A stretch of DNA of 64,000 nt from positions 4,588,001 through 4,652,000 of the forward strand of contig NZ_CP006704.1 in assembly GCF_000739375.1 (NCBI RefSeq). Direction: 5' to 3'. Source of the stretch: Comamonas testosteroni TK102 (GTDB lineage: Bacteria > Pseudomonadota > Gammaproteobacteria > Burkholderiales > Burkholderiaceae_C). The notes beneath the pieces are model-generated. The model saw only the letters and a program-made list of their open reading frames with translations. It was not told the DNA's origin and searched no databases. Position 1 is the stretch's first letter; each line of letters opens with the position of its first letter. Below, one piece after another: positions 1 to 8,538 of the stretch. Position numbers and translations under genes: made by a program.

Positions 1-98
1 TATGGCCAGCCCGACAGGTCTGCGACTTCGGTCTTGCCGCCACGAGCCCCTCGCTCACCCGCATGGACGCCAATGCGGCAAAGCCTCTCAGGCCGGTC

Positions 99-1073
99 TC
101 AGCAGGTTCCGAAGCCTATCGCCTGGGCCTTCAGGAAGCGGCGATAGGCCGACGACATGCGGTCGGCCGCCGAGTGCATTTCCGCGCGCGGATCCAGCGG
201 CAGGGCCTTGGGCAGCTGCGACTCCAGCACAGGCTGGTCCTGCACAAAGATGGTGTGCTGGAAGGTCTGCAACTGCTCGTCGGTCGATTCAAAGTCCGCG
301 ACCGCAAGCCGGAACCAGACACGGCTGGTTTCGGGAGTGACGGGGCAGATGAACAGACCGATCTGCTCGCGCCAGCCCTGCTTGGAGCTGCCCTCTTCGG
401 GAATCTTGGTCAGCACGGCGGTGTAAGCAGCGGTCACCTCGTAGGTGTATTCCACCTCGGCCGCCTGGGTGGAATGCAGATTGGACTGGGGTTGCACGGC
501 CTTGCAACCCGTCGCCAGCACGCCGGTGGCGGTGCTCTCCACCTTGTAGGCGGCAATGGCCGTGGCGTCGCGGCTGCCCAGCCAGCCTTCGTGCACAAAG
601 CCGAAGTGGGACATGTCGAGAAAGTTCTCGATGATGCGCGGTGCACTGGCAGCCACATCGTAGGACCCGCAGTTCACCTTGCGCAGATGCTGGTCCGTTT
701 CGGCAGCGAACACGGGCAGCTGACTGTCGGAAGGCTCAAGTCGCACCCAGATCAGGCCATAGGCTTCCTGCACCTCGAAGGCCTGCACGCGCTGCGATGC
801 AGGGGGCGTGAAATCGGGCACGGCGGGCACTTTCACGCATTGGCCTCCCGATGAGAATTGCCAGCCGTGATAAGGGCATTCCAGATGCCCGTTTTCCACA
901 CGCCCCATGGACAGGCGTGCACCACGATGGGGGCAGCGGTCCACAAAGGATTGAACCAGTCCCTCCGCATTGCGCCACAGCACCAGCGGCTGTTCCAGCA
1001 GCAGCACGGAAAACGGCGCGCTCACCACATCGGAGGATTGGGCAACAGGATGCCAGAGGGTACGTTCAGTCAT
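99..1073 (-). CDS. Rieske [2Fe-2S] non-haem iron oxygenase, alpha-subunit type
   Basis: The N-terminal Rieske domain shows the two cluster motifs CPHRGA and CPYHGW, and the catalytic domain has the mononuclear iron motif D-x2-H-x4-H in FLDMSHFGFVH. About 324 residues, the size of VanA- or NdmA-like single-component oxygenases. These enzymes hydroxylate or O/N-demethylate small aromatic or heterocyclic substrates using electrons from a separate reductase, which is not in the window. I chose the ATG at 1073 (MTERTLWHP) because the domain begins there; an in-frame extension of 20 residues is possible. It lies downstream of and co-directional with a BMP-type nucleoside/purine importer, so a purine-like substrate is an attractive inference but unproven. 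Family assignment is firm, substrate unknown. Confidence 0.88.
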   Translation of the reverse strand: MTERTLWHPVAQSSDVVSAPFSVLLLEQPLVLWRNAEGLVQSFVDRCPHRGARLSMGRVENGHLECPYHGWQFSSGGQCVKVPAVPDFTPPASQRVQAFEVQEAYGLIWVRLEPSDSQLPVFAAETDQHLRKVNCGSYDVAASAPRIIENFLDMSHFGFVHEGWLGSRDATAIAAYKVESTATGVLATGCKAVQPQSNLHSTQAAEVEYTYEVTAAYTAVLTKIPEEGSSKQGWREQIGLFICPVTPETSRVWFRLAVADFESTDEQLQTFQHTIFVQDQPVLESQLPKALPLDPRAEMHSAADRMSSAYRRFLKAQAIGFGTC

Positions 1074-1254
1074 GGGGATACTCGTCATTATCGAAATACA
1101 AAGGGCCGCTCTGCGGCGGCCCTGTCGCTGCAAGTCGTTTCTGGACGACTGTTAACAGCCAACACTACGCGGCAAACCAGGGGTCTGCCTTGAAGACATG
1201 CGCCGCAAGCCGCAATCGGAGCGACAAGGCGGCGCGATGCCTGATCGGCAGTGC

Positions 1255-2412
1255 TTACTTGGCGTCGCCGCCGGGCACTTTGCCTTCCACGCCCTTGACG
1301 TAGAAATTGATGCCTTTGAGGAAGCCGTCGTCGGCAACCTTGTCGGCAGCGATCAGCTCCTTGCCGTCCTGGCCGGTGATTGGGCCCTTCCAGATGGTGA
1401 ATGTACCTTCCTTCAGTCCCTTTTTCACGTCCTCAACCTTTGCCTTGATCTCGGCGGGAATGTCGTCGGCCAGAGAAACAATGTCGATCACGCCTTCCTT
1501 GACGCCCCACCAGGTCTGGCGGCTGCTCCACTTGCCGTCCAGTGCGCTGCGCGTGGAGTCGATGTAGTAAGGCGCCCAGTTGATGATGGACGAGCCCAGG
1601 TGAGCCTTGGGGCCGTAGGCCGTCATGTCCGAATCCCAGCCGAAGGCACGCTTGCCTTTTTCCTCGGCCGTCTTCAGCACTGCTGGCGAATCGGTGTTCT
1701 GGAACAGGATGTCGGCGCCGCCGTTGATCAGGCTGGTTGCAGCTTCGGTTTCCTTGGGAGGGCTGAACCATTCGTTGACCCAGACCACCTTGGTCTTGAT
1801 CTTGGGATTCACGGACTGGGCACCCAGCGTGAAGCTGTTGATATTGCGGATGACTTCGGGAATCGGCACCGAACCCACCACGCCCAGGGTGTTGGACCTG
1901 GTCATGCCGCCAGCAATGATGCCGGCCAGATAGGCGCCTTCGTAAGTGCGGCTGTCATAGGTGCTGACATTGGCGGCGGTCTTGTAGCCGGTGGCGTGTT
2001 CCCACTTCACGTCGGCGAACTCGGGGGCCAGCTTCTGGATCACGTCCATATAGCCGAAGGTGGTACCGAACACCAGCTTGTTGCCCTGCGACGCCATGTC
2101 GCGCAGCACGCGCTCGGCATCGGCACCTTCGGGCACGCTCTCCACGTAGCTGGTCTTGATCTTGTCACCGAACTCTTTTTCCAGGGCCTTGCGGGCCTGG
2201 TCATGGGCAAAGGACCAGCCACCGTCGCCCACCGGGCCGACATAAGCAAAAGCAATCTTCAGAGGTTCCGGAGCAGCGGCGGCAGGTGCGGCAGCGGGGG
2301 CAGCAGCTGGCGCCGGTGCTTCTTCCTTCTTGCCGCAGCCCACGAGAGCGGCCGAGGCCACAGCCGTCAGTGCAGCGACCTTGATCAATGAACGCTTGTG
2401 CAAATCAGTCAT
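1255..2412 (-). CDS. BMP-family ABC transporter substrate-binding lipoprotein (copy 1)
   Basis: About 385 residues. The N-terminus is a lipoprotein signal with lipobox LVGC followed by KKEE and an Ala/Pro-rich spacer, then a Bmp/PnrA-like periplasmic-binding domain (IAFAYVGPVGDGGWSFAHDQ near the start, with GTTFGYMD and ATGYK further on). Proteins of this family bind purine nucleosides or related compounds in the periplasm and deliver them to a two-permease importer. It lies directly after a close paralogue with the same layout (KIGFMYVSPIGDGGWTYQHE), so the pair looks like a tandem duplication. The start at 2412 (MTDLHKRSLIK) places the signal peptide correctly; the longer open frame upstream is out of register with the paralogue. 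Confidence 0.9.
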   Translation of the reverse strand: MTDLHKRSLIKVAALTAVASAALVGCGKKEEAPAPAAAPAAAPAAAAPEPLKIAFAYVGPVGDGGWSFAHDQARKALEKEFGDKIKTSYVESVPEGADAERVLRDMASQGNKLVFGTTFGYMDVIQKLAPEFADVKWEHATGYKTAANVSTYDSRTYEGAYLAGIIAGGMTRSNTLGVVGSVPIPEVIRNINSFTLGAQSVNPKIKTKVVWVNEWFSPPKETEAATSLINGGADILFQNTDSPAVLKTAEEKGKRAFGWDSDMTAYGPKAHLGSSIINWAPYYIDSTRSALDGKWSSRQTWWGVKEGVIDIVSLADDIPAEIKAKVEDVKKGLKEGTFTIWKGPITGQDGKELIAADKVADDGFLKGINFYVKGVEGKVPGGDAK

Positions 2413-2545
2413 TAAAGTTTCCTTGGAACAAAGAGTGAGGTTTGAAACCGGCAACAGCGCAGTACCTGGGATGCCGGTTACACCTTGGGCAATATATGCA
2501 TAAACCGAGCCAAATTGCAGCCCGGTATCCTGAAAACGACAGCGC

Positions 2546-2572
2546 AAAAAGAAAGGCCCCGAGGGGCCTTTG
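2546..2572 (-). terminator. Rho-independent terminator between the two BMP genes
   Basis: Minus-strand hairpin AAAGGCCC-loop-GGGGCCTTT followed by CTTTTT, 35-60 bases after the stop of BMP copy 2. It probably limits read-through into BMP copy 1. Confidence 0.7.
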
Positions 2573-2606
2573 ATCGGACGTCGGTCGGACGTCCCGCAGT
2601 CAATGC

Positions 2607-3752
2607 TTATTTGGCGCCGGGCACCTTGCCCTCGATACCGTTCACATAGAAGTTGATGCTGCGCAGCCAGGCGTCGTCCGCCACCTTGCCGGCTTCCAGC
2701 AACTCCTTGCCGGTGTTGTCCTTGATGGGACCTGTCCAGACGGCGAAGGAGCCGTCCTTCAGGCCGGCGCGGGCCTTCTCCACCTTGTCCTTGATTTCCT
2801 GGGGCACGTCGTCGGCGATCTTCTTCAGATCGATGGCGCCTTCCTTCACGCCCCACCAGAAGTTGCCGGTCTGCCACTTGCCGGCCAGCGTGTCTTCCAC
2901 CACCTTGCTGTAGTAGGGAGTCCAGTCGATCACGGCAGAGCCCAGATGGGCCTTGGGTGCGAAGCCGCTCATGTCGCCGTCCTTGCCGAAGGCACGGGCA
3001 CCGCGCTCTTCGGCCGTCTTCAGCACGGCGGGGGAGTTGGTGTTCTGGTACATCACGTCCACGCCACCGTTGATCAGGCTGTTGGCGGCTTCGGATTCCT
3101 TGGGAGGAGCGAACCACTCGTTCACCCAGACCACCTTGGCCTTGATCGAGGGATCGATGCTCTGGGCGCCCAGCACAAAGCTGTTGATATTGCGCACCAC
3201 TTCGGGAATGGGCACCGAAGCCACCACGCCCACGGTCTTGGTCTTGGTCATGGCGCCCGCCACGATACCGGCCAGATAAGCGCCTTCAAAGGTCTTGGTG
3301 TCGTAAACCGCCGCGTTGTCGGCCGTCTTGTAGCCGGTGGCGTGTTCGAACTTCACATCCTTGGCGTCAGCGGCGACCTTTTGCACAAAGTCCTGATAGC
3401 CGAAGCTGGTGGCAAAGACCAGCTTGTTGCCCTGGCCGATCATGTCACGCATCACACGCTCGGCGTCGGCAGACTCGGGAACGCTCTCGACCATGGAAGT
3501 CTCGATCTTGTCGCCGAACTTTTCCTGAATGGCCTTGCGGCCCAGCTCGTGCTGATAGGTCCAGCCGCCGTCGCCGATGGGGCTCACATACATGAAGCCG
3601 ATCTTGAGCTTGTCGGCAGCAGGTGCTGCCGCAGGTGCGGCGGCAGGCGCTGCAGGAGCCTCTTCCTTCTTGCCGCAAGCGGTCAGCACCGCCATGGAAA
3701 CAGCCGACAGGCCGATCATCTTGATCAGAGCGCGTTTGCCCAGAGTCGTCAT
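2607..3752 (-). CDS. BMP-family ABC transporter substrate-binding lipoprotein (copy 2)
   Basis: About 381 residues. A signal with lipobox LTAC is followed by GKKEEAPAAP and a mature Bmp/PnrA-like domain. The start at 3752 has a good ribosome site (GAGAGGACA) 8 bases upstream. The same motifs recur at matching positions in copy 1 (ATSFGYQD, HATGYKTADN, NEWFAPPKE, FWWGVKEG). It follows the second permease gene by about 50 bases and so is the promoter-proximal binding protein of the importer operon. Expected role: capture of purine nucleosides or bases in the periplasm; the exact ligand cannot be read from the sequence. Confidence 0.9.
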   Translation of the reverse strand: MTTLGKRALIKMIGLSAVSMAVLTACGKKEEAPAAPAAAPAAAPAADKLKIGFMYVSPIGDGGWTYQHELGRKAIQEKFGDKIETSMVESVPESADAERVMRDMIGQGNKLVFATSFGYQDFVQKVAADAKDVKFEHATGYKTADNAAVYDTKTFEGAYLAGIVAGAMTKTKTVGVVASVPIPEVVRNINSFVLGAQSIDPSIKAKVVWVNEWFAPPKESEAANSLINGGVDVMYQNTNSPAVLKTAEERGARAFGKDGDMSGFAPKAHLGSAVIDWTPYYSKVVEDTLAGKWQTGNFWWGVKEGAIDLKKIADDVPQEIKDKVEKARAGLKDGSFAVWTGPIKDNTGKELLEAGKVADDAWLRSINFYVNGIEGKVPGAK

Positions 3753-3804
3753 TGGAGTTGTCCTCTCGTTATTTTTGAAAAGCGGATTGCACCACATTTG
3801 GGCA

Positions 3805-4725
3805 TCACGCTCCAGGGTAGAAGGGTTTTCCCAGGGAGGCCGGCATATTGGCCCGAATCCAGGTCGGATTACGCGAGATCAGCACCAGCACCACGATGGT
3901 GGCCAGATAAGGCAGCATGGACAGAATCTGGCTGGGCACCTGAACCCCCGTGGCCTGCAGGTGGAACTGCAGCATGGTCACTCCGCCAAACAGATAGGCA
4001 CCCAGCAGGACGCGGGCCGGCCGCCAGGTCGCAAATGTCGTCAGCGCCAGAGCGATCCAGCCTCGGCCCGACACCATGTTCTCCACCCACAGCGGCGTGT
4101 AGACCACGGAGATGAAGGCGCCCGCCAGACCGCACATGGCTCCGCCAAACATCACGGCCATCAGACGGATGCGTCGCACGGGGTAGCCCAGGGCATGGGC
4201 CGAGGATGGCGACTCGCCGACCGAGCGCAACACCAGGCCCGCACGCGTGCGGTACAGAAACCAGACCATCAGGGTGGCCAGCACGATGGCACCGTATACG
4301 AGCGGGTGCAGTGTGAACAAGGCCGGGCCCACGACCGGCAGATCTGCCAGGCCAGGAATCGAGTACTTGGGCAGCTCGGGCAGCTTGGCCTGTACATAGC
4401 CCAGGCCCACAAACGCCGAGAAGCCTGCGCCGAACAGCGACAGCGCAAGACCGGTTGCGTACTGGTTGGTGTTGAACCAGATCACCAGCCCGCCAAAGAT
4501 GGCGGCCAGCAAGGCCCCGGCGATCATGCCCGCGCCAAAGCCCATCCAAGTATTGCCGGTGTGCACGGTAGCGGCAAAACCGGCAATGGCGGCGCAAAGC
4601 ATCATGCCTTCGGCGCCGAGATTGACGATGCCCGATTTTTCATTGATCAGCAGGCCCAGGGCCGCCAGCGCCAGAACAGTGCCGGCGCTGAGGGTGGAGC
4701 CCAGCAGCAGTGCATAGGATTCCAT
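3805..4725 (-). CDS. ABC transporter permease, BMP/nucleoside importer, second subunit
   Basis: 306 residues, almost entirely hydrophobic, with the family signature NEKSGIVNLGAEGMMLCAA near the N-terminus that marks the YufQ/NupC-like partner permease of BMP importers (BPD_transp_2 family). It forms the inner-membrane channel together with the permease encoded just upstream; only 3 bases separate that stop from this ATG. The operon order ATPase, permease, permease, binding protein is typical of the family. Confidence 0.9.
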   Translation of the reverse strand: MESYALLLGSTLSAGTVLALAALGLLINEKSGIVNLGAEGMMLCAAIAGFAATVHTGNTWMGFGAGMIAGALLAAIFGGLVIWFNTNQYATGLALSLFGAGFSAFVGLGYVQAKLPELPKYSIPGLADLPVVGPALFTLHPLVYGAIVLATLMVWFLYRTRAGLVLRSVGESPSSAHALGYPVRRIRLMAVMFGGAMCGLAGAFISVVYTPLWVENMVSGRGWIALALTTFATWRPARVLLGAYLFGGVTMLQFHLQATGVQVPSQILSMLPYLATIVVLVLISRNPTWIRANMPASLGKPFYPGA

Positions 4726-4728
4726 GGA

Positions 4729-5823
4729 TCAGGCTCCCTTCACTGCAGAAATGGCGCCGCCGACCTTTTTCGCCACCCAGCGGATGCGATAGGCCACCAA
4801 CGTGTCGCAAGCCAGCAGCGCGAACAGCAGCAGTCCCTGGAAGACGCCGGTCAGCGCCTTGGGCAGGCCCAGACGCGACTGCGCCAGCTCGCCACCGATA
4901 TAAAACATGCTCATGAGAATGGCCGAGAAAATCATGCCCACAGGATGCAGGCGCCCCACAAAGGCCACGATGATGGCCGCAAAGCCGTAGCCAGCGGGCA
5001 CATAGGGCGTGAGCTGACCCAGGGGGCCTGCGACTTCCAGCGCCCCCGCCAGACCGGCTGTAGCGCCGGAAATCAGCAACGCCGTCCACAGCGCCTTGCG
5101 CGAGGAAAAACCGGCATAGCGTGCCGCCGACGGCGCCAGGCCACCGACCTGCAGCGCGAAGCCGGCGCGCGTGCGAAACAGGAATGCCCACAGCAGACCG
5201 GCACCCAGCAGCGAGATGATGACGCCGATATTCATGCGCATGCCCTGCACCAGCCGAGGAATCTGCGTGACGCGTTCGAAGCTCTTGGTCTGCGGGAAGT
5301 TGTAGCCCATGGGATCCTTCCAGGGACCGTAGACCAGATAGCCCAGCACCAGCGTGGCCACATAAACCAGCATCAGGCTGACCAGAATTTCGTTGGCGTT
5401 GAAGCGGTCGCGCAGCAAGGCGACGATGCCCGCCCAGACCATGCCGCCCAGCATGCCGGCGATCAGGATGGCCGGCACGATCCAGGGTCCTGTGGTCTTG
5501 TCGGCCAGCAAGGCAATGCCGCCCGCAGCCACCGCACCGATGACGAACTGGCCTTCTGCACCGATATTCCAGACATTGGAGCGAAAGCACACGGCCAGCC
5601 CCAGCGCGATCAGCAGCAAAGGCGTGGCCTTCACGGCCAGCTCGCCCAGGGCATAGCCCGATCTGATGGGTTCCCAGAAAAAGGCCTGCAAGCCCTTGAC
5701 CGGATCCTTGCCCAGCAGTGCGAACAGGCAGACCCCGACCAGCACGGTGATCAGCAATGCCAGAATCGGCGAGCCATAAGTCCAGAATCTGGATGCCTGG
5801 GGGCGTTGTTCCAGCTTAAGCAT
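4729..5823 (-). CDS. ABC transporter permease, BMP/nucleoside importer, first subunit
   Basis: About 364 residues with multiple membrane segments. The region FRSNVWNIGAEGQFVIGAVAAGG is the usual family signature of YufP-type permeases. The ATG at 5823 (MLKLEQRP) overlaps the end of the ATPase gene by 8 bases, which indicates translational coupling. It pairs with the second permease to form the membrane channel of the BMP importer. Confidence 0.9.
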   Translation of the reverse strand: MLKLEQRPQASRFWTYGSPILALLITVLVGVCLFALLGKDPVKGLQAFFWEPIRSGYALGELAVKATPLLLIALGLAVCFRSNVWNIGAEGQFVIGAVAAGGIALLADKTTGPWIVPAILIAGMLGGMVWAGIVALLRDRFNANEILVSLMLVYVATLVLGYLVYGPWKDPMGYNFPQTKSFERVTQIPRLVQGMRMNIGVIISLLGAGLLWAFLFRTRAGFALQVGGLAPSAARYAGFSSRKALWTALLISGATAGLAGALEVAGPLGQLTPYVPAGYGFAAIIVAFVGRLHPVGMIFSAILMSMFYIGGELAQSRLGLPKALTGVFQGLLLFALLACDTLVAYRIRWVAKKVGGAISAVKGA

Positions 5824-7375
5824 GGGCACCTCCCTGCACCGCCGCCGCACCCCACAGGCCGCTCATCCATTCGCCAATCTGCTGCACCGTGGCAGCCGCT
5901 CTATCCACCGAAGGACTCAGGCGGCCCTTGGCCACCACATGCAGGCGGTCACAAATCTCAAACAACTCGTCCAACTCCTCACTGACCACCAGCACGGCGC
6001 AACCCTGGTCGCGCAGCTTGAGAATCTCGCCCCGGATCTGCGCCGCAGCCCCCACATCCACCCCCCAGGTGGGCTGAGAGATGATGAGCAGACGCGGCTT
6101 GGCATCAATTTCACGACCCACGATGAACTTCTGCAGATTGCCGCCCGAAAGCGACTGCGCGGCCGAGTTCGGACCGCCAGCCTTGACGTTGAAGCGGCCG
6201 ATGATGTCCCGCGCCTGCGCCTGCAGCGCCGCCATGCGGATCCAGCCGCCCTTGCCCACTGCGGTCTTGCGCGTCAGCAACAGGTTGTGGGCCAGGCCCA
6301 TGCTGGGCACGGCTCCGCGCCCCAGACGCTCTTCCGGCACGAAATGCAGGCCCATGCCACGGCGCCGACCCGGCCCCATGCGTCCGACGCCCTTGCCCAG
6401 CAACTGCACGGCCTCTGCCTCGGAGCGTGTGTCCTCGCCGGACAGCGCATACATCAGCTCCTTCTGGCCGTTGCCGGAGACGCCTGCAATACCGACGACT
6501 TCGCCCGCACGCACCTGCAGCGCAATGCTCTGCAGATCGACACCGAAAGGGTCCTGGCTCCTGAGCGACAGCCCCTGCACGCGCAGCACGGTATCGCCGG
6601 TATTCGCCGTGCGGTGCTCCAGCTCCGGCGGCTCCGAGCCGATCATCATGCGCGACAGCGAAGCATTGGTCTCGTTGGCCGGATTGCACTCCCCCGTCAC
6701 CACGCCGCCGCGCAGCACCGTACAGGCCGTGCACAGCGAGCGGATTTCATGCAACTTGTGGCTGATATAGAGGATGGAGCAGCCTTGCGCAGCCAGGCGG
6801 CGCAGCACCACAAACAGCATCTCCACCGCCTGGGGCGTGAGCACCGAGGTGGGCTCGTCCAGAATCAGCACCCGGGGATTGGTCAGCAGGGCACGGATGA
6901 TTTCCACACGCTGCATTTCGCCGACGGAAAGCGTGTGCACGGGGCGATGCGGATCCACCTCCAGCCCGTAATCGCGAGCCGTGGCCTGAATGTTCTCGAT
7001 CACCTTGGCCAGTGCAATGCTCTTGTCCAGGCCCAGCCAGACGTTCTCCGCCACGGTCAGCGTGTCGAACAGACTGAAATGCTGGAACACCATGGCAATA
7101 CCCAGTGCCCGGGCTTCCTGCGGATTGCGGATCTGCACCAGCTTGCCGTCGACCAGGATGGCGCCCTCGTCAGGCTTGACCGCACCATAGATGATCTTCA
7201 TCAGCGTGGACTTGCCAGCGCCGTTTTCGCCCAGGATGGCGTGGATCTCGCCGGGCTTAACTTTCAGCGATACCTTGCTATTCGCAACCACAGCCGGGTA
7301 CCGCTTGGTAATACCCTCCAACTGCAAACGCGCAGGCGCACTCGCAGAGGGGGAATGTGTCGGGGGGGGATTCAT
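5816..7375 (-). CDS. ABC transporter ATP-binding protein, BMP/nucleoside importer
   Basis: About 519 residues with two fused ABC ATPase domains, as in YufO/RbsA-type proteins. Domain 1 has Walker A GENGAGKST, signature LSVGEMQRVEI and Walker B VLILDEPT. Domain 2 has a degenerate Walker A (GVSGNGQKE), signature LSGGNLQKFIVGRE and the altered Walker B LLIISQPTWG. This asymmetry is normal for the family, where the second site is usually inactive. The ATG at 7375 (MNPPPTHS) is preferred over an upstream in-frame start. It is the first gene of the importer operon, which continues through two permeases and two binding proteins. Confidence 0.92.
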   Translation of the reverse strand: MNPPPTHSPSASAPARLQLEGITKRYPAVVANSKVSLKVKPGEIHAILGENGAGKSTLMKIIYGAVKPDEGAILVDGKLVQIRNPQEARALGIAMVFQHFSLFDTLTVAENVWLGLDKSIALAKVIENIQATARDYGLEVDPHRPVHTLSVGEMQRVEIIRALLTNPRVLILDEPTSVLTPQAVEMLFVVLRRLAAQGCSILYISHKLHEIRSLCTACTVLRGGVVTGECNPANETNASLSRMMIGSEPPELEHRTANTGDTVLRVQGLSLRSQDPFGVDLQSIALQVRAGEVVGIAGVSGNGQKELMYALSGEDTRSEAEAVQLLGKGVGRMGPGRRRGMGLHFVPEERLGRGAVPSMGLAHNLLLTRKTAVGKGGWIRMAALQAQARDIIGRFNVKAGGPNSAAQSLSGGNLQKFIVGREIDAKPRLLIISQPTWGVDVGAAAQIRGEILKLRDQGCAVLVVSEELDELFEICDRLHVVAKGRLSPSVDRAAATVQQIGEWMSGLWGAAAVQGGAHA

Positions 7376-7451
7376 CGCTGGATTGTCTCTCAATTCAAAT
7401 AACAAATTGACTCAAACAGGCTCTATGCGCTGAACAGGAATACGATACAAG

Positions 7452-8384
7452 CTATTGATTTCGCAGCGTTAGTGCAACATTGCGAACCACCTCTCGCAGC
7501 CAGCGTGTGGCGGCACCAGCATGTGAACGCGCATGCCAGAGCTGGTAATAGACCAACGGGGGGAATTCCACAGGGCAAGGCAATATGGCCAGGGACAGAC
7601 GTTCACTGAAACGCTCGCAGAACAATCTGCCCGAGGTCATGACAAGCAAGCTTGATGCCACCATGTCGGGTATCAGACTGAAATGCGCGCAGCGTGCCAC
7701 CACCTGGCGACTCAGGCCCATGCCCGCCAACTGTTCGTCTATCACGCCCAGGGCACCGGGATAGGCCGGTGTAGGCGCAATGTGCTCGGCCTCCAGCCAT
7801 TGCTGTATATCCCAGCCCCTGCGCACTGCCGGATGCTTGGGACTGACCAGGCAGACCACCTCGTCCTCGAACAGCTTGGCCATGTGCAGACCTTCCGGAG
7901 GCTGCGGCCAGTTGCCGATGACCACATCGATCTCGCCATCGGCCAGTTGCCCCTCGTAATGCGCCTCGGCGCTCAGCGGCAGAAAGTCCACCGGACAATG
8001 CGGGGCCTGCGCTTTCATGGCCGACATCAGCCGCGGCAGGAACTGGGGATCCAGATAGTCACTGGCCGCAATGCGGAAAGTACGCGTCGAGGTACGCGGG
8101 TCAAAATGCCGCGCATCGCTGAACAGTCCTTCGGCGGCACGCAGAATGTCTGCCGAAGGCTGGACCATGCGCAGACCCACATCGGTAGGCTGCATCTGTG
8201 CCCCTGACCGCACCAGCAGAGGATCGCCCGCCAGTTCGCGCAGACGCCGCAAGGCGGCCGACACCGCCGGCTGGTGCATGCCCAGCCGCAGGGCCGCCCT
8301 GGAGACGCTGCGCTCCGTCAGCACCGTGTGCAGCACCCTGATCAGGTGCAAATCTATCTTGTCGAACAAGGTCTGGTCGCGCAT
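7452..8384 (-). CDS. LysR-family transcriptional regulator
   Basis: 310 residues: an N-terminal winged HTH (HLIRVLHTVLTERSVSRAALRLGMHQPAVSAALRRLRELAGDPLLVRSG) followed by a PBP2-type effector domain. The HTH resembles the NodD/NahR/LeuO group. It sits upstream of the BMP importer operon on the same strand with about 77 bases between them, so it may regulate that operon. A perfect 12-bp palindrome containing TGTATACA lies 45 bases upstream of the ATG. Confidence 0.88.
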   Translation of the reverse strand: MRDQTLFDKIDLHLIRVLHTVLTERSVSRAALRLGMHQPAVSAALRRLRELAGDPLLVRSGAQMQPTDVGLRMVQPSADILRAAEGLFSDARHFDPRTSTRTFRIAASDYLDPQFLPRLMSAMKAQAPHCPVDFLPLSAEAHYEGQLADGEIDVVIGNWPQPPEGLHMAKLFEDEVVCLVSPKHPAVRRGWDIQQWLEAEHIAPTPAYPGALGVIDEQLAGMGLSRQVVARCAHFSLIPDMVASSLLVMTSGRLFCERFSERLSLAILPCPVEFPPLVYYQLWHARSHAGAATRWLREVVRNVALTLRNQ

Positions 8385-8428
8385 AGGTCACGGCCATCCG
8401 GGCACTTGGCACGGCCAGCCTCATCCAT

Positions 8429-8440
8429 TTTGTATACAAA
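8429..8440. promoter_or_regulatory. Palindromic operator candidate TTTGTATACAAA
   Basis: A perfect 12-bp palindrome 45 bases upstream of the LysR gene start. Its core TGTATACA recurs at 25431, 33933 and 41606, each time between genes in the purine/glyoxylate region. The form fits FadR-type GntR operators; the binder is inferred, not shown. Confidence 0.5.
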
Positions 8441-8538
8441 GCAGCCGCAGAGCGTAACTCAGTCAGCCCCTTTGAGCAGCCAAGGGATTGCCCTCTAAGC
8501 CGTCATATCTGCCTTGAATTCGGCATGCTCAATCCGGC

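Noticed and set aside
1..98. Possible end of another gene at the left edge
   Set aside because: Too short; no frame shows a recognisable protein.
3577..5985. Very long open frame on the plus strand opposite the importer genes
   Set aside because: It mirrors the minus-strand ABC transporter genes, is rich in His, Gln and Arg typical of antisense frames of high-GC genes, and has no family features.
7376..7451. Purine riboswitch before the importer operon
   Set aside because: Only about 75 bases are available and no conserved riboswitch core is visible.
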